A DNA stretch of 64,000 bases, from contig JAYWHX010000142.1 in NCBI GenBank assembly GCA_043777375.1, positions 41,268 to 105,267 of the forward strand. The letters are read 5' to 3'. The stretch's first letter is position 1. Each line of letters opens with the position of its first letter. The notes beneath the pieces are model-generated. The model ran no database searches and was not told where the DNA came from. It was given only the letters and a program-made list of their open reading frames with translations. Shown here in pieces: positions 7,149 to 16,997 of the stretch. This stretch comes from TH-plancto1 sp043777375 (GTDB lineage: Bacteria; Planctomycetota; Planctomycetia; Planctomycetales; Planctomycetaceae). The position numbers and the translations under genes are program-made.

Positions 7149-9977
7149 TCAGCGACGAGCTGGCGGAGAATTCTCCGAATCATCTTCCGATTCTAACGGC
7201 TGCGTGGCTGACACCTGTAAATCGTCCAGCCAGACGTCTCCGAGACCCTTTAATTCAAAGAAGAGCCGCATTTCTCCAGACCGGGCGACTTCACGATAGT
7301 ATTCAAACTCCTGCCAGTCTCCGTTGGGGGTGGGTTCGCGGAATCGCAAAGCGCCCGCCGTGCCCGCCAGAGAATCGTAAATCAGGAATCCATCGGTTGT
7401 TGCCTCGATCGGCTGGCGGATGCGAATCCGCCCCTGCACGCGGATGATCTGGCCCGAGGAGACAGGCAGCGCTGGGCTGTTCGTTGAAACAGGAGTTTGT
7501 TCCAGGCTATTCAGGGGACCTGCCCCTCGAACCGCAGGAGTCGCAGCTCCCATGTGCAGGCACGATGCGCCGGATGGCCCCTCGAGTGCGGCGGTCGTCT
7601 GGATCGGGGATTCTTCCGGCAGAGCAGAACTGCTCGTCCATCCGACCAGCACGCTGTCACCGTCATCGAAATTGCCGGAGTTCAACAGATTTTCGCTGAC
7701 CGCAGCAGATTGCTTCAGTGCCTGCTTCATTCGCCAATGATCAGGCAGTGTCTGGAAGCAGATCGTGTGCGGACTGGAGGCCGGAGACTTTTCTCCCCGC
7801 ACGGCGATTTTCCAGTGTGTCCACGCCAAATCACGCAGGTCAGCCAGTGCCATGCGAACAGGCTTCTCCACCTCGGTGTACCGTCCTGCTTTGTGGAGCT
7901 TCTCAGCCTGATCGACCAAATTACTCGCATTCCGCAAGACGGCCTCGGCATTCGTGACCAGAGGAGTATCGAGTTTCAGCAACTGATGATGGACGTCTCG
8001 CACACGGGACAGCTTGGCCCGACCGAGGGTGACCCATGCTTCGGATGCTTGCGGACGCATCAGATTCTGCTGAGCCGCGAGTGTTTCTTTGGCCTGACGG
8101 TCGGATGACAAAGTGACTAGTAAAACGGCGAACTGATTCAGTTCTCTGAGCGTAATTTCGGTACCGCCAGCGATCTCCTTCAGGCTGAGTGTATGCTCGT
8201 CGAGGCTGGTCGTGGTCAGTTCGCTGGCCTGGACGATGTCTCGATTCACGAGCAGATGGACATCCCGCGCGACCATCCGGCTGGGCTGGTATTGCGCATC
8301 ATCTTCTAGCCAGTTGACCAGGATGATGAGGCCTTGATCACACTCTAACACAGTCGCCCGAATCTGGCGGGCGACAGCCGCTGCCGGAGAGTTGTCGGTG
8401 ATCCCCGGTCGCTTGTCCCAGCGAGAGAACAACGCCGATTGACCGAATCGGGTCGACTGTGTGGTGTTCCCCACTTGGACATCCGCCAGTTGCAGCACCT
8501 TCGCAGTAGCCAGCCAGGGCTCCAGTAGTTCAATCTGGAGATTCTGGATTTCAATCGCTCGGCGGCGTTCTTCCGCACCGAGGGCTGTGGACTCCAGGGA
8601 ATCCAGAGTGAGAAAACCGATCCCCTTGAATCCAGCTGCGATGGCGACCATCGATTGCATCCAGATCTGCTCGGGTTCGACGATTGGGACCGAGCATCGA
8701 GCAGGACGTGAGGCCATGAGCTCGGCTGCGGGGGAGGTCGGGATCAACGTGAATTTCGGCTTCCCGGGCAATCCCATGCGCATTCTCTGGTCGAGGGATT
8801 CGGCATAGATACGCGGTGTCTTCGAGGTATGCAAAATCGACCGGCTGACTCCGAGCAGAGAGAGTTCTCGGTCGTATTCGCGTTCTTTCCCCACGACATC
8901 GGCCATGATCGGACGCGCGCGGGCATGGTCGGCATCGCGAACCATCTCGGCCCAGGCGGAGGCTTGCTGCAATCTCGACGAGGGAATCTGCACATCGAGC
9001 ATCCACAGCAAGATGGGATCAGTCTGTGCAGTAAATGGGAGTAGGCCCGCCTGATCCGCAGACTCTGTTTCCAAGTCGGGCTGGGGCGGCGTGGCCATCA
9101 CTCCCAGGCCAGCATCATTCAGCTGCTGCAAGAGGTTGCGGTCCTCGTAGTCGGGAACCCAGACGACATTGCAGAGCGACTTCTGGAGAGTTTCCGACGA
9201 CTCACCGTGGTAAGCGATAAACCTCGGAAAGAACGGCACTCCGTCCAACAGCACACGGTCATCTCCAATTCGGATTCGTGGGCCGAGGCTCTCGCCCGAC
9301 GCTTCCAGAGTGACTCCCTGAGCCTGGGGTGCCACGACGGGGGTCATTTCCAGATCATCAATCGCCAGCTTCCAGGTCGCCCGCTCGCCTGTCCCTTCCG
9401 GAAGTCGCAACGAGAACTGCTCGACATAGGCCCCTTCGTCATTCGCAGCGCGGATCCCCAATCGGCGATTCAATTCGTTTCGAACACGGCGCATCGTCTC
9501 TTCAAAGTTTCGATCGCTCAAATCAACGCTCAACTGTTGCCATTGGCCGTTGCCTTGGTGGATCTCCCCATAGACATCGACCACCAGCGTCTGGCCTGTT
9601 CGCTGATCGGGTTGGTTTGGCAGACGGACCCGGACTGCCGCTTGCATCCCCGGATGATCCGACCAGACCCAGACCGATGCTTTCAATTCGTCAAACCGGA
9701 TGGCGGGAGGCAGCTTGTGAACCAGCGTCGCCGTTCCATCATTGGCGTAGGTTTCAATCAACAACGCTTCAGAAGACTGCCCTCCATGTTGGATGGCAGT
9801 CGTCCGCGATTGTCGCAGGACATTCGTCCGGGAAGAGCCTCGGAGGATTTGCCAGGATTTAGACTCCCCCTCGAAGCCCTCGATATAGCTCTCGCCTCGT
9901 GCCGCGGTCCCTGGGGCACACAGGCAAACCCATAGCGCCACCGTGCAGACAAATCGCCTGCTGGGGAGTCTCTTCAT
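7149..9977 (-). CDS. large secreted protein of unknown function
   Basis: A 942-aa protein with a clear signal peptide at the ATG at 9977 (MKRLPSRR, hydrophobic VALWVCLCAPG, cleavage near TAARGES). A frame extends seven codons further to a TTG at 9998, less suited to a signal peptide. Aromatic and beta-rich regions at about residues 35-210 and 790-920 (IDDLEMTP and LDDLQVSA endings) resemble carbohydrate-binding beta-sandwich folds; the middle (about 240-500) has a TIM-barrel-like feel as in glycoside-hydrolase relatives, but I cannot point to catalytic acids. Likely periplasmic or cell-surface. Enzymatic function is not assigned. Confidence 0.8.
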   Translation of the reverse strand: MKRLPSRRFVCTVALWVCLCAPGTAARGESYIEGFEGESKSWQILRGSSRTNVLRQSRTTAIQHGGQSSEALLIETYANDGTATLVHKLPPAIRFDELKASVWVWSDHPGMQAAVRVRLPNQPDQRTGQTLVVDVYGEIHQGNGQWQQLSVDLSDRNFEETMRRVRNELNRRLGIRAANDEGAYVEQFSLRLPEGTGERATWKLAIDDLEMTPVVAPQAQGVTLEASGESLGPRIRIGDDRVLLDGVPFFPRFIAYHGESSETLQKSLCNVVWVPDYEDRNLLQQLNDAGLGVMATPPQPDLETESADQAGLLPFTAQTDPILLWMLDVQIPSSRLQQASAWAEMVRDADHARARPIMADVVGKEREYDRELSLLGVSRSILHTSKTPRIYAESLDQRMRMGLPGKPKFTLIPTSPAAELMASRPARCSVPIVEPEQIWMQSMVAIAAGFKGIGFLTLDSLESTALGAEERRRAIEIQNLQIELLEPWLATAKVLQLADVQVGNTTQSTRFGQSALFSRWDKRPGITDNSPAAAVARQIRATVLECDQGLIILVNWLEDDAQYQPSRMVARDVHLLVNRDIVQASELTTTSLDEHTLSLKEIAGGTEITLRELNQFAVLLVTLSSDRQAKETLAAQQNLMRPQASEAWVTLGRAKLSRVRDVHHQLLKLDTPLVTNAEAVLRNASNLVDQAEKLHKAGRYTEVEKPVRMALADLRDLAWTHWKIAVRGEKSPASSPHTICFQTLPDHWRMKQALKQSAAVSENLLNSGNFDDGDSVLVGWTSSSALPEESPIQTTAALEGPSGASCLHMGAATPAVRGAGPLNSLEQTPVSTNSPALPVSSGQIIRVQGRIRIRQPIEATTDGFLIYDSLAGTAGALRFREPTPNGDWQEFEYYREVARSGEMRLFFELKGLGDVWLDDLQVSATQPLESEDDSENSPPARR

Positions 9978-10421
9978 GAGGTGGATGTTCTCAGTCAATC
10001 CGGGCGTTCCATCGCTGACCGGGATGTGATTGTCAATCTCGTCTGGCAGGGAGAATTCGGCCTCACCACCACGACATGGCTTTTCATCGACTGCAACGTC
10101 GGTACAACCGCCACAAACGGACCGACTTGTTCCGATTCTCTCAGAATCGACTGGACAATGATCAAGTGGAGTCTTCTCGACAGTTCGGCACGACCCATCG
10201 AATGTCTTCGATGCTCAACTCTTGTTTTTACAACAAGTTATGACATCCGCCAAGAGGAATGTTTCCTCTCGGAGATTTCACGATAAACGCAAGATATCCA
10301 CAAGGAATGACGCAACAGCTAGGGAAAAGTCGACTTACGGTGGCGTGTTGCAATTCGGAAACAGGCCCAGCAGAATCCATCATACCTCATGAATTTCAGC
10401 AATCCGGTCTTGGAGTCAGGC
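9978..10421. other. divergent intergenic region, no gene seen
   Basis: Separates the minus-strand secreted-protein gene from a plus-strand small gene, so it should hold two promoters. I see no convincing -35/-10 pair, no repeat of the families found elsewhere, and only a short inverted repeat (gaggaatgtttcctc) near 10255. Confidence 0.4.
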
Positions 10422-10724
10422 ATGTCAGCCGGTCCGCGTTTCCCCACCGATCAAGACGATCTTCCCCGAGAGTTGCTCGAACTCGGTCGGCGTGTGGCCA
10501 CACTGCCAGACCCTCACTATGACCGATTGGTTGATCCCTACGCCCAGGTGATTGACTGCTTTAAGCGTCGCAAGCGAATCCTGATGCTCGTTCAGGATGC
10601 TCTATCCCAACTTCGACTCGACATCAAGTATCTGATGTTTGATCTGGATGTCACTCGGAAAGAGCGCGACCAGTACAAAGAACAGCTGGAACAGATCCAA
10701 AGGGATGATCAAGGATCGCGGTAG
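10422..10724 (+). CDS. small coiled-coil protein of unknown function
   Basis: A 100-aa hydrophilic protein. The ATG at 10422 (MSAGPRFPTDQ) is preferred because TGGAG lies six bases upstream; an ATG at 10389 would add 11 residues and has no site. The second half (about residues 55-95, LSQLRLDIKYLMFDLDVTRKERDQYKEQLEQ) is a strongly helical, heptad-like coiled coil; a conserved-looking LPDPHYDRLVDPYAQVIDCFKRRKR block precedes it. No catalytic or DNA-binding signature can be named. It is monocistronic, with a repeat region downstream. Confidence 0.65.
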   Translation: MSAGPRFPTDQDDLPRELLELGRRVATLPDPHYDRLVDPYAQVIDCFKRRKRILMLVQDALSQLRLDIKYLMFDLDVTRKERDQYKEQLEQIQRDDQGSR

Positions 10725-10820
10725 GCATATCGGAGAGATTTTATAACACTGGAATACCTCCCCAGAGGGCTCTGGAATTTTCACCGCCAGTCCCCAACTG
10801 TCGGCCACATGACCAACGTT

Positions 10821-11009
10821 TAGCCCGCTGCGCCAGCCAGGGCCACGTGCCAGTCAGCCATCGCATTCACCGGAGGTCCGCCGACCTCCCCAGGCCAAAT
10901 ATCACTGGGTGTTCGGCGACTTTATTCGATAAAAAGGAGACAAACAGTGACCCCCTGCTGCGGCAGCAAGGGTTTCTCGCACGCGGCCCTGGCTGGCGCT
11001 GCGGGCTGA
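10821..11009. repeat. long-range inverted REP-like repeat
   Basis: 10821-10845 (agcccgctgcgccagccagg core) pairs with 10983-11009 (cctggctggcgctgcgggct core) across a loop of about 137 bases. The loop carries another phrase (ctgctgcggcagcaag) that is itself self-complementary. The right arm recurs at the window start (40-62). The region fills most of the gene-free gap 10725-11044. Confidence 0.65.
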
Positions 11010-11044
11010 CTCAACGATGTCCCAGATCGCCCGCTCCCTGGTCC

Positions 11045-14000
11045 TCACTGCGACTTCTGCAGCCGTTTCTTGTAGGACTCGTCCGCCGATTTGTACTTAC
11101 TAGGTGCAACGCGACGTATCGAACCGCTACTTTCTGACGCCCCGCGCTGATGGTCTCCGCCCGATTTCAGCTCGCCTGTCGTCTCGAGGTTGACTCCATT
11201 CAGCAGCTCCGCGAACTGGCGGTCACTCGCGAGCGATTCAGGGGTGGATTCATCACCCGTCCGGTTTAGGTTTTGGTCCAGCTGCTTCATGAAACGCGCC
11301 AGATCCTCCTCCGAATAGCCGAGATCATCCATCAGGTCTTGCGGCTTCTCGCCCCGGCTCAGCTGGTCCTGCAGCTCCTTGAGCGCCAAGCCAATGGCCT
11401 TCTTTTTATTCTCCGAATTGATGGCTTCTTCGGCTGAGTTCAGCGGCCCCGACTCTGCTGGGGCTCCCGTGTCTTGCGGGTTTCCGGCACCAGATGGAGG
11501 TCCGCTGCCAGACCCTTGCTTTCCATTCGGATCGCCCGGTCCGGAACTGCCCGCTCCGCCGCCCTCTCCAGGTGGAGCGGGACCACCCGCCTGGCCCGCA
11601 CCGTCTGGCTTGCCCGCGCCGCCTTCCGAGGGCTGCTGGCTCTGACCACCAGACTTCTTCGCTCCGCCCTTTGATGGCGACTTGCCCGGAGTCGTTTTTG
11701 GTGCGGGGGGAGTGTCCATACGAGGAGCTTCAGCGGGGGGCTCGCCCTCTTCGGCTGCTTCAGGCTGGCCCCCACGTTCTCCGCCTCCCTGCTGTCCTCC
11801 GGAGGCATCACCCTCGGACGCCCCACCGTCCTCAGTTGGCATCGGTTCTTCGCCAGCCGGAGCGGTCTTCCCGGGTTGCGGATGAGTGGCCTTGGGTTTC
11901 GCCTTGTTCTTGGGTTCCTGCTGTTTCTGCTGGCCGCCAGCGGGAGCTTGACCGCCGGGCTCAGCGGAGCCAGAGTCGGAGTTCATTGGTGGCTGATTTG
12001 TCGGAGTGCCTTCCTCAGCGGACGGCGTGTCCCCCGCCGGGCCGCTGCCGGATTTTCCACTTCCCTGGCCCTTACCGCCTTGGGAGCCATCCTTCGGAGT
12101 GCCACCCTCGGCACTCGGCGTCTCCGCTCCCTCTCCGCCGGGTTGACCGCTCTCTCCGGGAGTTCCCTGTCCGGACGGCGTGTCACCCGACTCGCCCGAT
12201 TCAGTCCCAGGCTGTTGTTCTTGACCCGCATCACTGGTGGGAGCATTGGACGGTGGAGTCTTCTCCGTTGGCTTTTGTGTCGGCTTCGTCTTGGGATTAT
12301 CACTTGCAGGCGACTTCTGCTTGGGGGGATCTGCGGAAGTCCCAGCTCCCTTGGGCGGCTGCTCACCAGCGGGCTTTGGTGCCCCGCCCTCCGCATCCTT
12401 CCCGGGCTGGGGAGTGTCGGCTGTTTTCGACTTCTCTTCGGGAGGAGTCGCTTCACCCGGCATTTTTTCCGGCGTGTCAGTCCCCTCCGGAGGTGCCTCA
12501 CCCGGTCCGGGCATTGGATTGCCCATGTCAGCGGGCATCGGAGTCTCCGCCGATGGATCTTCGGGTTTCGACTCGGGCGGAGTGCCTGCCCCCTGCGGTT
12601 CCTCGCCAGTCATGGGCTTCTCGACAGGCTCACCCTTGGGCTTTGAAGGTGTGCCAGCTGGATCTTTCGGCGTGTCTGACGGATCAGGACTGCCGGCTGC
12701 GGGTTCGGTCGGCGGGGTCCCTTCGTCTGTCCCCGTCGGATCAGGAGTGCCCTTCGGTTCTAATCCGTTCTTCATCGGCTTCGAGGGATCAGGACGATCG
12801 CCAGTCTTGTCCGGGGGCATCGGCTGATCCCCAGCGCCGGTCTTCTCTGGACCAGCTTCCTGTGGCATCTCCTGGGGAGTCGCCTTGTCTGGCGTCCCCG
12901 TGTCAGGACCCGGCTGTTTGCCACCTCCCGGAGCGGTCGGCTTGTCGCCCTTGGGGGGCATCTGTTCATTCGCCGCAGGCTCCGCGTCATCACCCGTCAT
13001 CGGCGCGGGTTGACTCTCCTCGATTTTATCCGTGTTACCGTTCTTCATCGGAGGCGAAGTCGGTGGATTTCCCGGTTCGGTTTTTTCTTGCGGAGGCGTA
13101 CCGTCCTTCGGATTCTCTCCGGTGTTCGGCTCGCTGGATTCAGGATTGCCTCGAGGAGGGGTGGCAGGCTTTGGCACTCCCGGCTCGGCTTGCTGCTCGC
13201 CCTGATTCTGGCGAGCCCTCTGTCGCTCCAACAACTTCTCCAAGGCCTCATCAGGAGCAGCCTTGTCTGGCCGGGACTGTGGCTTGGAATCACCATTTTT
13301 CGGCGTAGTCTGACCAGCGTTCCCGCCTTGAGGCTGTTGCTTGCCCGATTGACCGGTTTGAGGCTGGCCTGCGGGCGAAGTGCCCGGCTGGGGTTGCCCG
13401 GACTTCGGCTGAGCCTGACCATTCGCAGGGGAGTTCGGCTGCTGCTGCCCGGACTGCGATTGATCTTTCTGAGGTGATTTCGGCGGGGGAGTTCCGCCGG
13501 GAGGCTTTCCTGAGGGTTGTGGCTTTTGTGTGGGCTCCTCCTTGCTAGGCTGAGGGGCATCATTCGGTTGCCCATCTGGAACTGGAGGCTCCTCCTGCGC
13601 GGGATCAGCGACCGGCTCAGTCTCCGGTGGCTCGGCCCCCGGTGGATTCTCCGCCATCGGATCAGCTGGCTCGTCCGGGTCCTGCTCTGAAGGTGGCTGA
13701 GGATTCGCCGGGTCTTGAAGCTGTTCCTCGGCTCCCCCCTGATCCGAGGAGTTGGCGTTCTGCTCTGCGGTTTCGAGTTTCTTCTCGGCGGCCTGTTGTT
13801 CCTGCTGCAGAGCTTGCTGCGCCTGCTCGGGAGTCACCGGCTCGATCACCGAAATCGTAATCTTTGGCGACCGAGTCAGGTTACTCAACCGATCCGCAAA
13901 CGGCTCGAAATTATCCTTGGCTTCCAACCAAAACGTCAGCGTTTTGCCCGGCTCAACCGCGAACTGCTCCAGCTTTAACAAATGCTGTCCACGTGTCTGC

Positions 14001-15463
14001 GGCTCGTACGGCGGGGCATCAAACAACAGCTGTTGCTTGGGAAGCAACTCGCCATCCTTTTCGAATCGCATGACGACCGACTTCAACAGGAAGTCGGGAT
14101 CGCTGGCTTCATACGCGATCGGCAACGTCCCGTTCTCGGGCAGTTCCACATTCGCGGTCGGATGCAAAATGGCGACTTTCGGCGGCTGATCTGAACGAAT
14201 TCGCTGAGTGTGCAAGGTCGGCACAGCCGAATCCTCGCCCCCCCGCTTCAACTGAATTCGGTAGAACCTCGCGAAGGTCCCGTCTGCTCGAATCCTGAGC
14301 TTCCACTGTGCAGAGAGGTGGACCCCGTCCTGAATCTGCATCGGCTGCTCTTCAGCCTGGAGGGCGGTGTCCTCGGTATCCGAGAGCAAGATCGTTGCCG
14401 TATCGACGGGAACATTCGAGACCGCCCGCACCGTAACAGTTGTCCCCTCCCAGGCATCAATCGCCGAATCTTCTTGCGTTCGATCTGCGATTCCCATGTA
14501 GATTGGATAGTCGTATGTAATGCCCTGAACCGTCGCCGTTGGTGGCTGGCGGACGGTGATCGAGTAACTCGGCGAAACCGCGTCGCCGGCCTCGATCCGG
14601 TAGGTCACGTTCTGCAACAGCCCGCTGCCGCTCTCGCCCAGAAGACGACCTCGAAAACGATGGACTCCCTCACCGGTATCTTGCAGCTGGATCGGTTCAT
14701 CGACCACTTGCCGGTCTGCCGTCGTGTACAGGACGCGGACCTCGGCGGGGATGACGCCGGTCAGCGTGGTCTCGATATCCGGTTTCGCATGGGTCAGGAC
14801 CGTCATGTTGCCCGGCTTGACTTCCAAAATGGATGTCCGCGTACTCAGCGTCACATTCGACATCGGGAACAAGGCCCGCCAAGCCGACGACACCAAACTC
14901 TTCGGACTGGCCAATGTGTACACGCACAGCACGACGACCATCGCCAGGAGCGCATACGACAGCTTCGTCAGCGTGTGCCGATCCACGGCATCGTCTACGT
15001 TCACTTGCTGCAGGTTTAGCGCAGCCCGTCGTTCGATCGCTTCGAGAATCACCGGAGAGACCGGTCGCCCCGCCTGCTGCAAATCAACCAGCGTCAGCAG
15101 ATTGCTCTTCAGCTCTGGATGGACATGTTCCAGTTGCGAGGCTGCATATAGCGAGCTGACTCGCCCCGACCACGGGCGGACAAACCGGGACCACAGCCAA
15201 GCTGTCAATACGACGACGAATCCCCCCCACAGCACAGCACGCGAGGTCTGGCTCCAGCCGCCGGAAATCACCCAGTGATCCGTCACGACAAACAGAAACA
15301 GATACCCGACCAGCAACAGCACCGCCCCGACCCCACCGGTCAGCAGGTCCGCCCCACGGATTCCCCGCCGAGCTTGCTTCAGCTGGTACTGGATATATTC
15401 CTCGAAACCGACGTACTGACGTCCACCATCGCTGGTCGGTTTCGCCTTGAGATTCGACGACAT
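11045..15463 (-). CDS. giant membrane protein with about 800-residue disordered region
   Basis: 1472 aa. The N-terminal part has two membrane helices at about residues 40-60 and 78-95 and a third near 170-185, followed by beta-rich extracytoplasmic sequence (about 200-540) that resembles the DUF4175-like proteins common in planctomycetes. Residues of roughly 541-1340 are extremely rich in Pro, Gly, Glu, Lys, Ser, Thr and Gln, with no fold visible. The C-terminal 130 residues (LALKELQDQLSRGEKPQDLMDDLGYSEE...) look ordered and helical again. No enzymatic motif. Long open frames on the opposite strand (for example 11494-13308) are by-products of this composition. Possibly an envelope-spanning or scaffold protein; function unknown. 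Confidence 0.85.
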   Translation of the reverse strand: MSSNLKAKPTSDGGRQYVGFEEYIQYQLKQARRGIRGADLLTGGVGAVLLLVGYLFLFVVTDHWVISGGWSQTSRAVLWGGFVVVLTAWLWSRFVRPWSGRVSSLYAASQLEHVHPELKSNLLTLVDLQQAGRPVSPVILEAIERRAALNLQQVNVDDAVDRHTLTKLSYALLAMVVVLCVYTLASPKSLVSSAWRALFPMSNVTLSTRTSILEVKPGNMTVLTHAKPDIETTLTGVIPAEVRVLYTTADRQVVDEPIQLQDTGEGVHRFRGRLLGESGSGLLQNVTYRIEAGDAVSPSYSITVRQPPTATVQGITYDYPIYMGIADRTQEDSAIDAWEGTTVTVRAVSNVPVDTATILLSDTEDTALQAEEQPMQIQDGVHLSAQWKLRIRADGTFARFYRIQLKRGGEDSAVPTLHTQRIRSDQPPKVAILHPTANVELPENGTLPIAYEASDPDFLLKSVVMRFEKDGELLPKQQLLFDAPPYEPQTRGQHLLKLEQFAVEPGKTLTFWLEAKDNFEPFADRLSNLTRSPKITISVIEPVTPEQAQQALQQEQQAAEKKLETAEQNANSSDQGGAEEQLQDPANPQPPSEQDPDEPADPMAENPPGAEPPETEPVADPAQEEPPVPDGQPNDAPQPSKEEPTQKPQPSGKPPGGTPPPKSPQKDQSQSGQQQPNSPANGQAQPKSGQPQPGTSPAGQPQTGQSGKQQPQGGNAGQTTPKNGDSKPQSRPDKAAPDEALEKLLERQRARQNQGEQQAEPGVPKPATPPRGNPESSEPNTGENPKDGTPPQEKTEPGNPPTSPPMKNGNTDKIEESQPAPMTGDDAEPAANEQMPPKGDKPTAPGGGKQPGPDTGTPDKATPQEMPQEAGPEKTGAGDQPMPPDKTGDRPDPSKPMKNGLEPKGTPDPTGTDEGTPPTEPAAGSPDPSDTPKDPAGTPSKPKGEPVEKPMTGEEPQGAGTPPESKPEDPSAETPMPADMGNPMPGPGEAPPEGTDTPEKMPGEATPPEEKSKTADTPQPGKDAEGGAPKPAGEQPPKGAGTSADPPKQKSPASDNPKTKPTQKPTEKTPPSNAPTSDAGQEQQPGTESGESGDTPSGQGTPGESGQPGGEGAETPSAEGGTPKDGSQGGKGQGSGKSGSGPAGDTPSAEEGTPTNQPPMNSDSGSAEPGGQAPAGGQQKQQEPKNKAKPKATHPQPGKTAPAGEEPMPTEDGGASEGDASGGQQGGGERGGQPEAAEEGEPPAEAPRMDTPPAPKTTPGKSPSKGGAKKSGGQSQQPSEGGAGKPDGAGQAGGPAPPGEGGGAGSSGPGDPNGKQGSGSGPPSGAGNPQDTGAPAESGPLNSAEEAINSENKKKAIGLALKELQDQLSRGEKPQDLMDDLGYSEEDLARFMKQLDQNLNRTGDESTPESLASDRQFAELLNGVNLETTGELKSGGDHQRGASESSGSIRRVAPSKYKSADESYKKRLQKSQ

Positions 15464-16248
15464 TGGGCAATCCCTTTCGTCCGCCGCAACCGTTCCATCG
15501 TCAACTGAGTCACCCGATCAGGGCGTATGTGGAGCGGTCTGGAAACCTATCCTCCATTCTACTCGACGGCAGCCCGCTCGGAAACGTTCCCGAGAATACG
15601 ACAAGTCGACCGATTCCCGCTGGAACGATTTACGAATTCGTCAGGGACGGAAAATACGGCACGGTCGACGGGGTGAGTCAGTCCGTCGCCAGAGAGCTGC
15701 TCAACTCGCTGGACACTTCGAGTCTGGTGGACAAAACGCTTCAGACTGTGCAGCCCTGATGACAGAATTCCAAACAACCTCTCCGTTTTCCGGGAGGAGT
15801 TTGAACAGAAGCCAGCGAAGGAAGCGAAGGTTCAGTTCGAAGGTTCTTCGTTTCCTGTGTTCCCTTCTGTCGAGAATCGGGCGACCTTGTCGAGATGTCC
15901 TGGGAGCAAACGACCTGTATGCACCGGATTCGGAGAATCCGGCGACGACGAGGCACAGGCCGGAAAACCACCTTGAAAATCAGCCGTGATCGCCCTGATT
16001 CCGGCGGGCTGAGCTGAGTGGCCGTTCCTTGGAAAAACACCCAGCCCGCGAGCTGTTTTCCGCCTTCGGATCAGTGTGCCTGAGTGGAGATCAGCGTTCA
16101 CAACCCCTGGGCTGAACAGCAATTCTAAAAATGCACTCGTCGAATTCATTCGGTCCCGATTGCAGATGCCGTCCTCGTTTGAGTAGAGTCTCAGCTCGCC
16201 CGCTCGGGCATTTTGTCGAAATTCACTCATGAAATTGCGGAGCTGACA
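15464..16248. other. 785-base gap with one hairpin repeat
   Basis: Contains the gaacagaag-family repeat at 15803-15870. A 98-codon plus-strand frame (15463-15759) exists but starts on the opposite strand of the neighbour's start codon, has no ribosome binding site and no recognisable domain, so I do not call it. The rest shows nothing I can name. Confidence 0.4.
15803..15870. repeat. hairpin repeat, gaacagaag family, copy 2
   Basis: The left half gaacagaagccagcgaagga (then agcgaag, ending 15829) is complementary with a few mismatches to the right half 15846-15870 (cttcgtttcctgtgttccct). Same organisation as the copies at 5495 and 49459. Confidence 0.6.
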
Positions 16249-16662
16249 ATGAAAGCTGTGAAGATTTGGACCTGTGTTGCGGCACTGGCTGCGGGCGGAA
16301 TGTTGGCCTGGCCAGCGATGTCCCAGGAGTCACCTTCCAAGGCAGCGGCCAAGCAGCAGTCTCGCGGACGACTCCCTGCTCAATATGGTAAGCTCGGCCT
16401 GGCGGACGAAACGAAAGACGATCTCTATAAGATCGATGAGGAATACGACGCCAAAATTGGCGAACTGACCGCTCAGATCAAGGAGCTACAGGCCGAACGC
16501 GAATCCAAAATGCAGGAAAAGCTGACGGACGCGCAGCGGGCTCAACTGAAGACCCTGCGAGATGAAGCCGCCGCGAAGCGAGCCAGCGCGGCCGAGGTCA
16601 AACCCAAAACCGATCCGGCTCCGAAGCCTGCCGATCCCGACACCGATAGGAAGAAGATATAG
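16249..16662 (+). CDS. small secreted helical protein
   Basis: A 137-aa protein. The ATG at 16249 is chosen because GGAG lies six bases upstream and the next residues form a signal peptide (MKAVKIWTCVAALAAGGMLAWPAMSQ). The mature part is helical and highly charged; LPAQYGKLGLADETKDDLYKI and EKLTDAQRAQLKTLRD give the LTxxQ flavour of Spy/CpxP-like periplasmic proteins, though the match is by eye. The tail is Pro/Lys/Asp-rich. The protein at 29043-29855 has a similar N-terminal layout. Confidence 0.7.
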   Translation: MKAVKIWTCVAALAAGGMLAWPAMSQESPSKAAAKQQSRGRLPAQYGKLGLADETKDDLYKIDEEYDAKIGELTAQIKELQAERESKMQEKLTDAQRAQLKTLRDEAAAKRASAAEVKPKTDPAPKPADPDTDRKKI

Positions 16663-16779
16663 GCGATTTGAGGCTTAGTTCCGGCGGCCGCAGGGTGACA
16701 CTCAGTCTCAACAAGATTGAGAAGTCCCCTGCCCCGCTTCCCTTTTCCAAGAGAAGTCCATCAGCCAGCGGATCATCGC

Positions 16780-16808
16780 TTGACAGGCTGTTTTACCAGA
16801 CCTAGAAA
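16780..16808 (+). promoter_or_regulatory. candidate sigma70-type promoter
   Basis: TTGACA at 16780-16785 and TAGAAA at 16803-16808 with 17-base spacing, about 190 bases upstream of the ferredoxin gene, in an otherwise empty gap (16663-16997). The -35 is perfect and the -10 weak; not tested. Confidence 0.35.
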
Positions 16809-16997
16809 TCGGTTAGATTGACAGCTGCAACATGAGTGACGTTCGCTGGTTGCGGAGTGAGTCGAGAGAGTGGTGCCGATGGACAGTCCCCGTTTTGTTT
16901 CGGGAACAGTCAAATCAGCTCAGGGTTTCTCGCCTGACGGTCGATTGAGGTGGCATTGTCGTTTGGCGTATTGCCGTACGTCCTGAAGGAACTCGTC

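Noticed and set aside
11494..13308. 604-codon open frame on the plus strand
   Set aside because: It lies entirely antisense to the low-complexity part of the giant membrane protein; Pro/Gly/Ser/Arg-rich composition follows from the complementary GC-rich codons and no domain or start signal is present.
13010..13575. possible tandem repeat array or CRISPR in the repetitive 11.4-13.8 kb DNA
   Set aside because: No repeat unit of constant length or spacer structure is visible; the repetitiveness comes from biased codons of the disordered protein region.
15463..15759. 98-codon plus-strand frame
   Set aside because: Starts antisense to the start of the giant membrane protein gene, with no ribosome binding site or recognised domain. 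The YEFVRDGKYGTVDGVSQS part looks protein-like, so it could be reconsidered with homologues.
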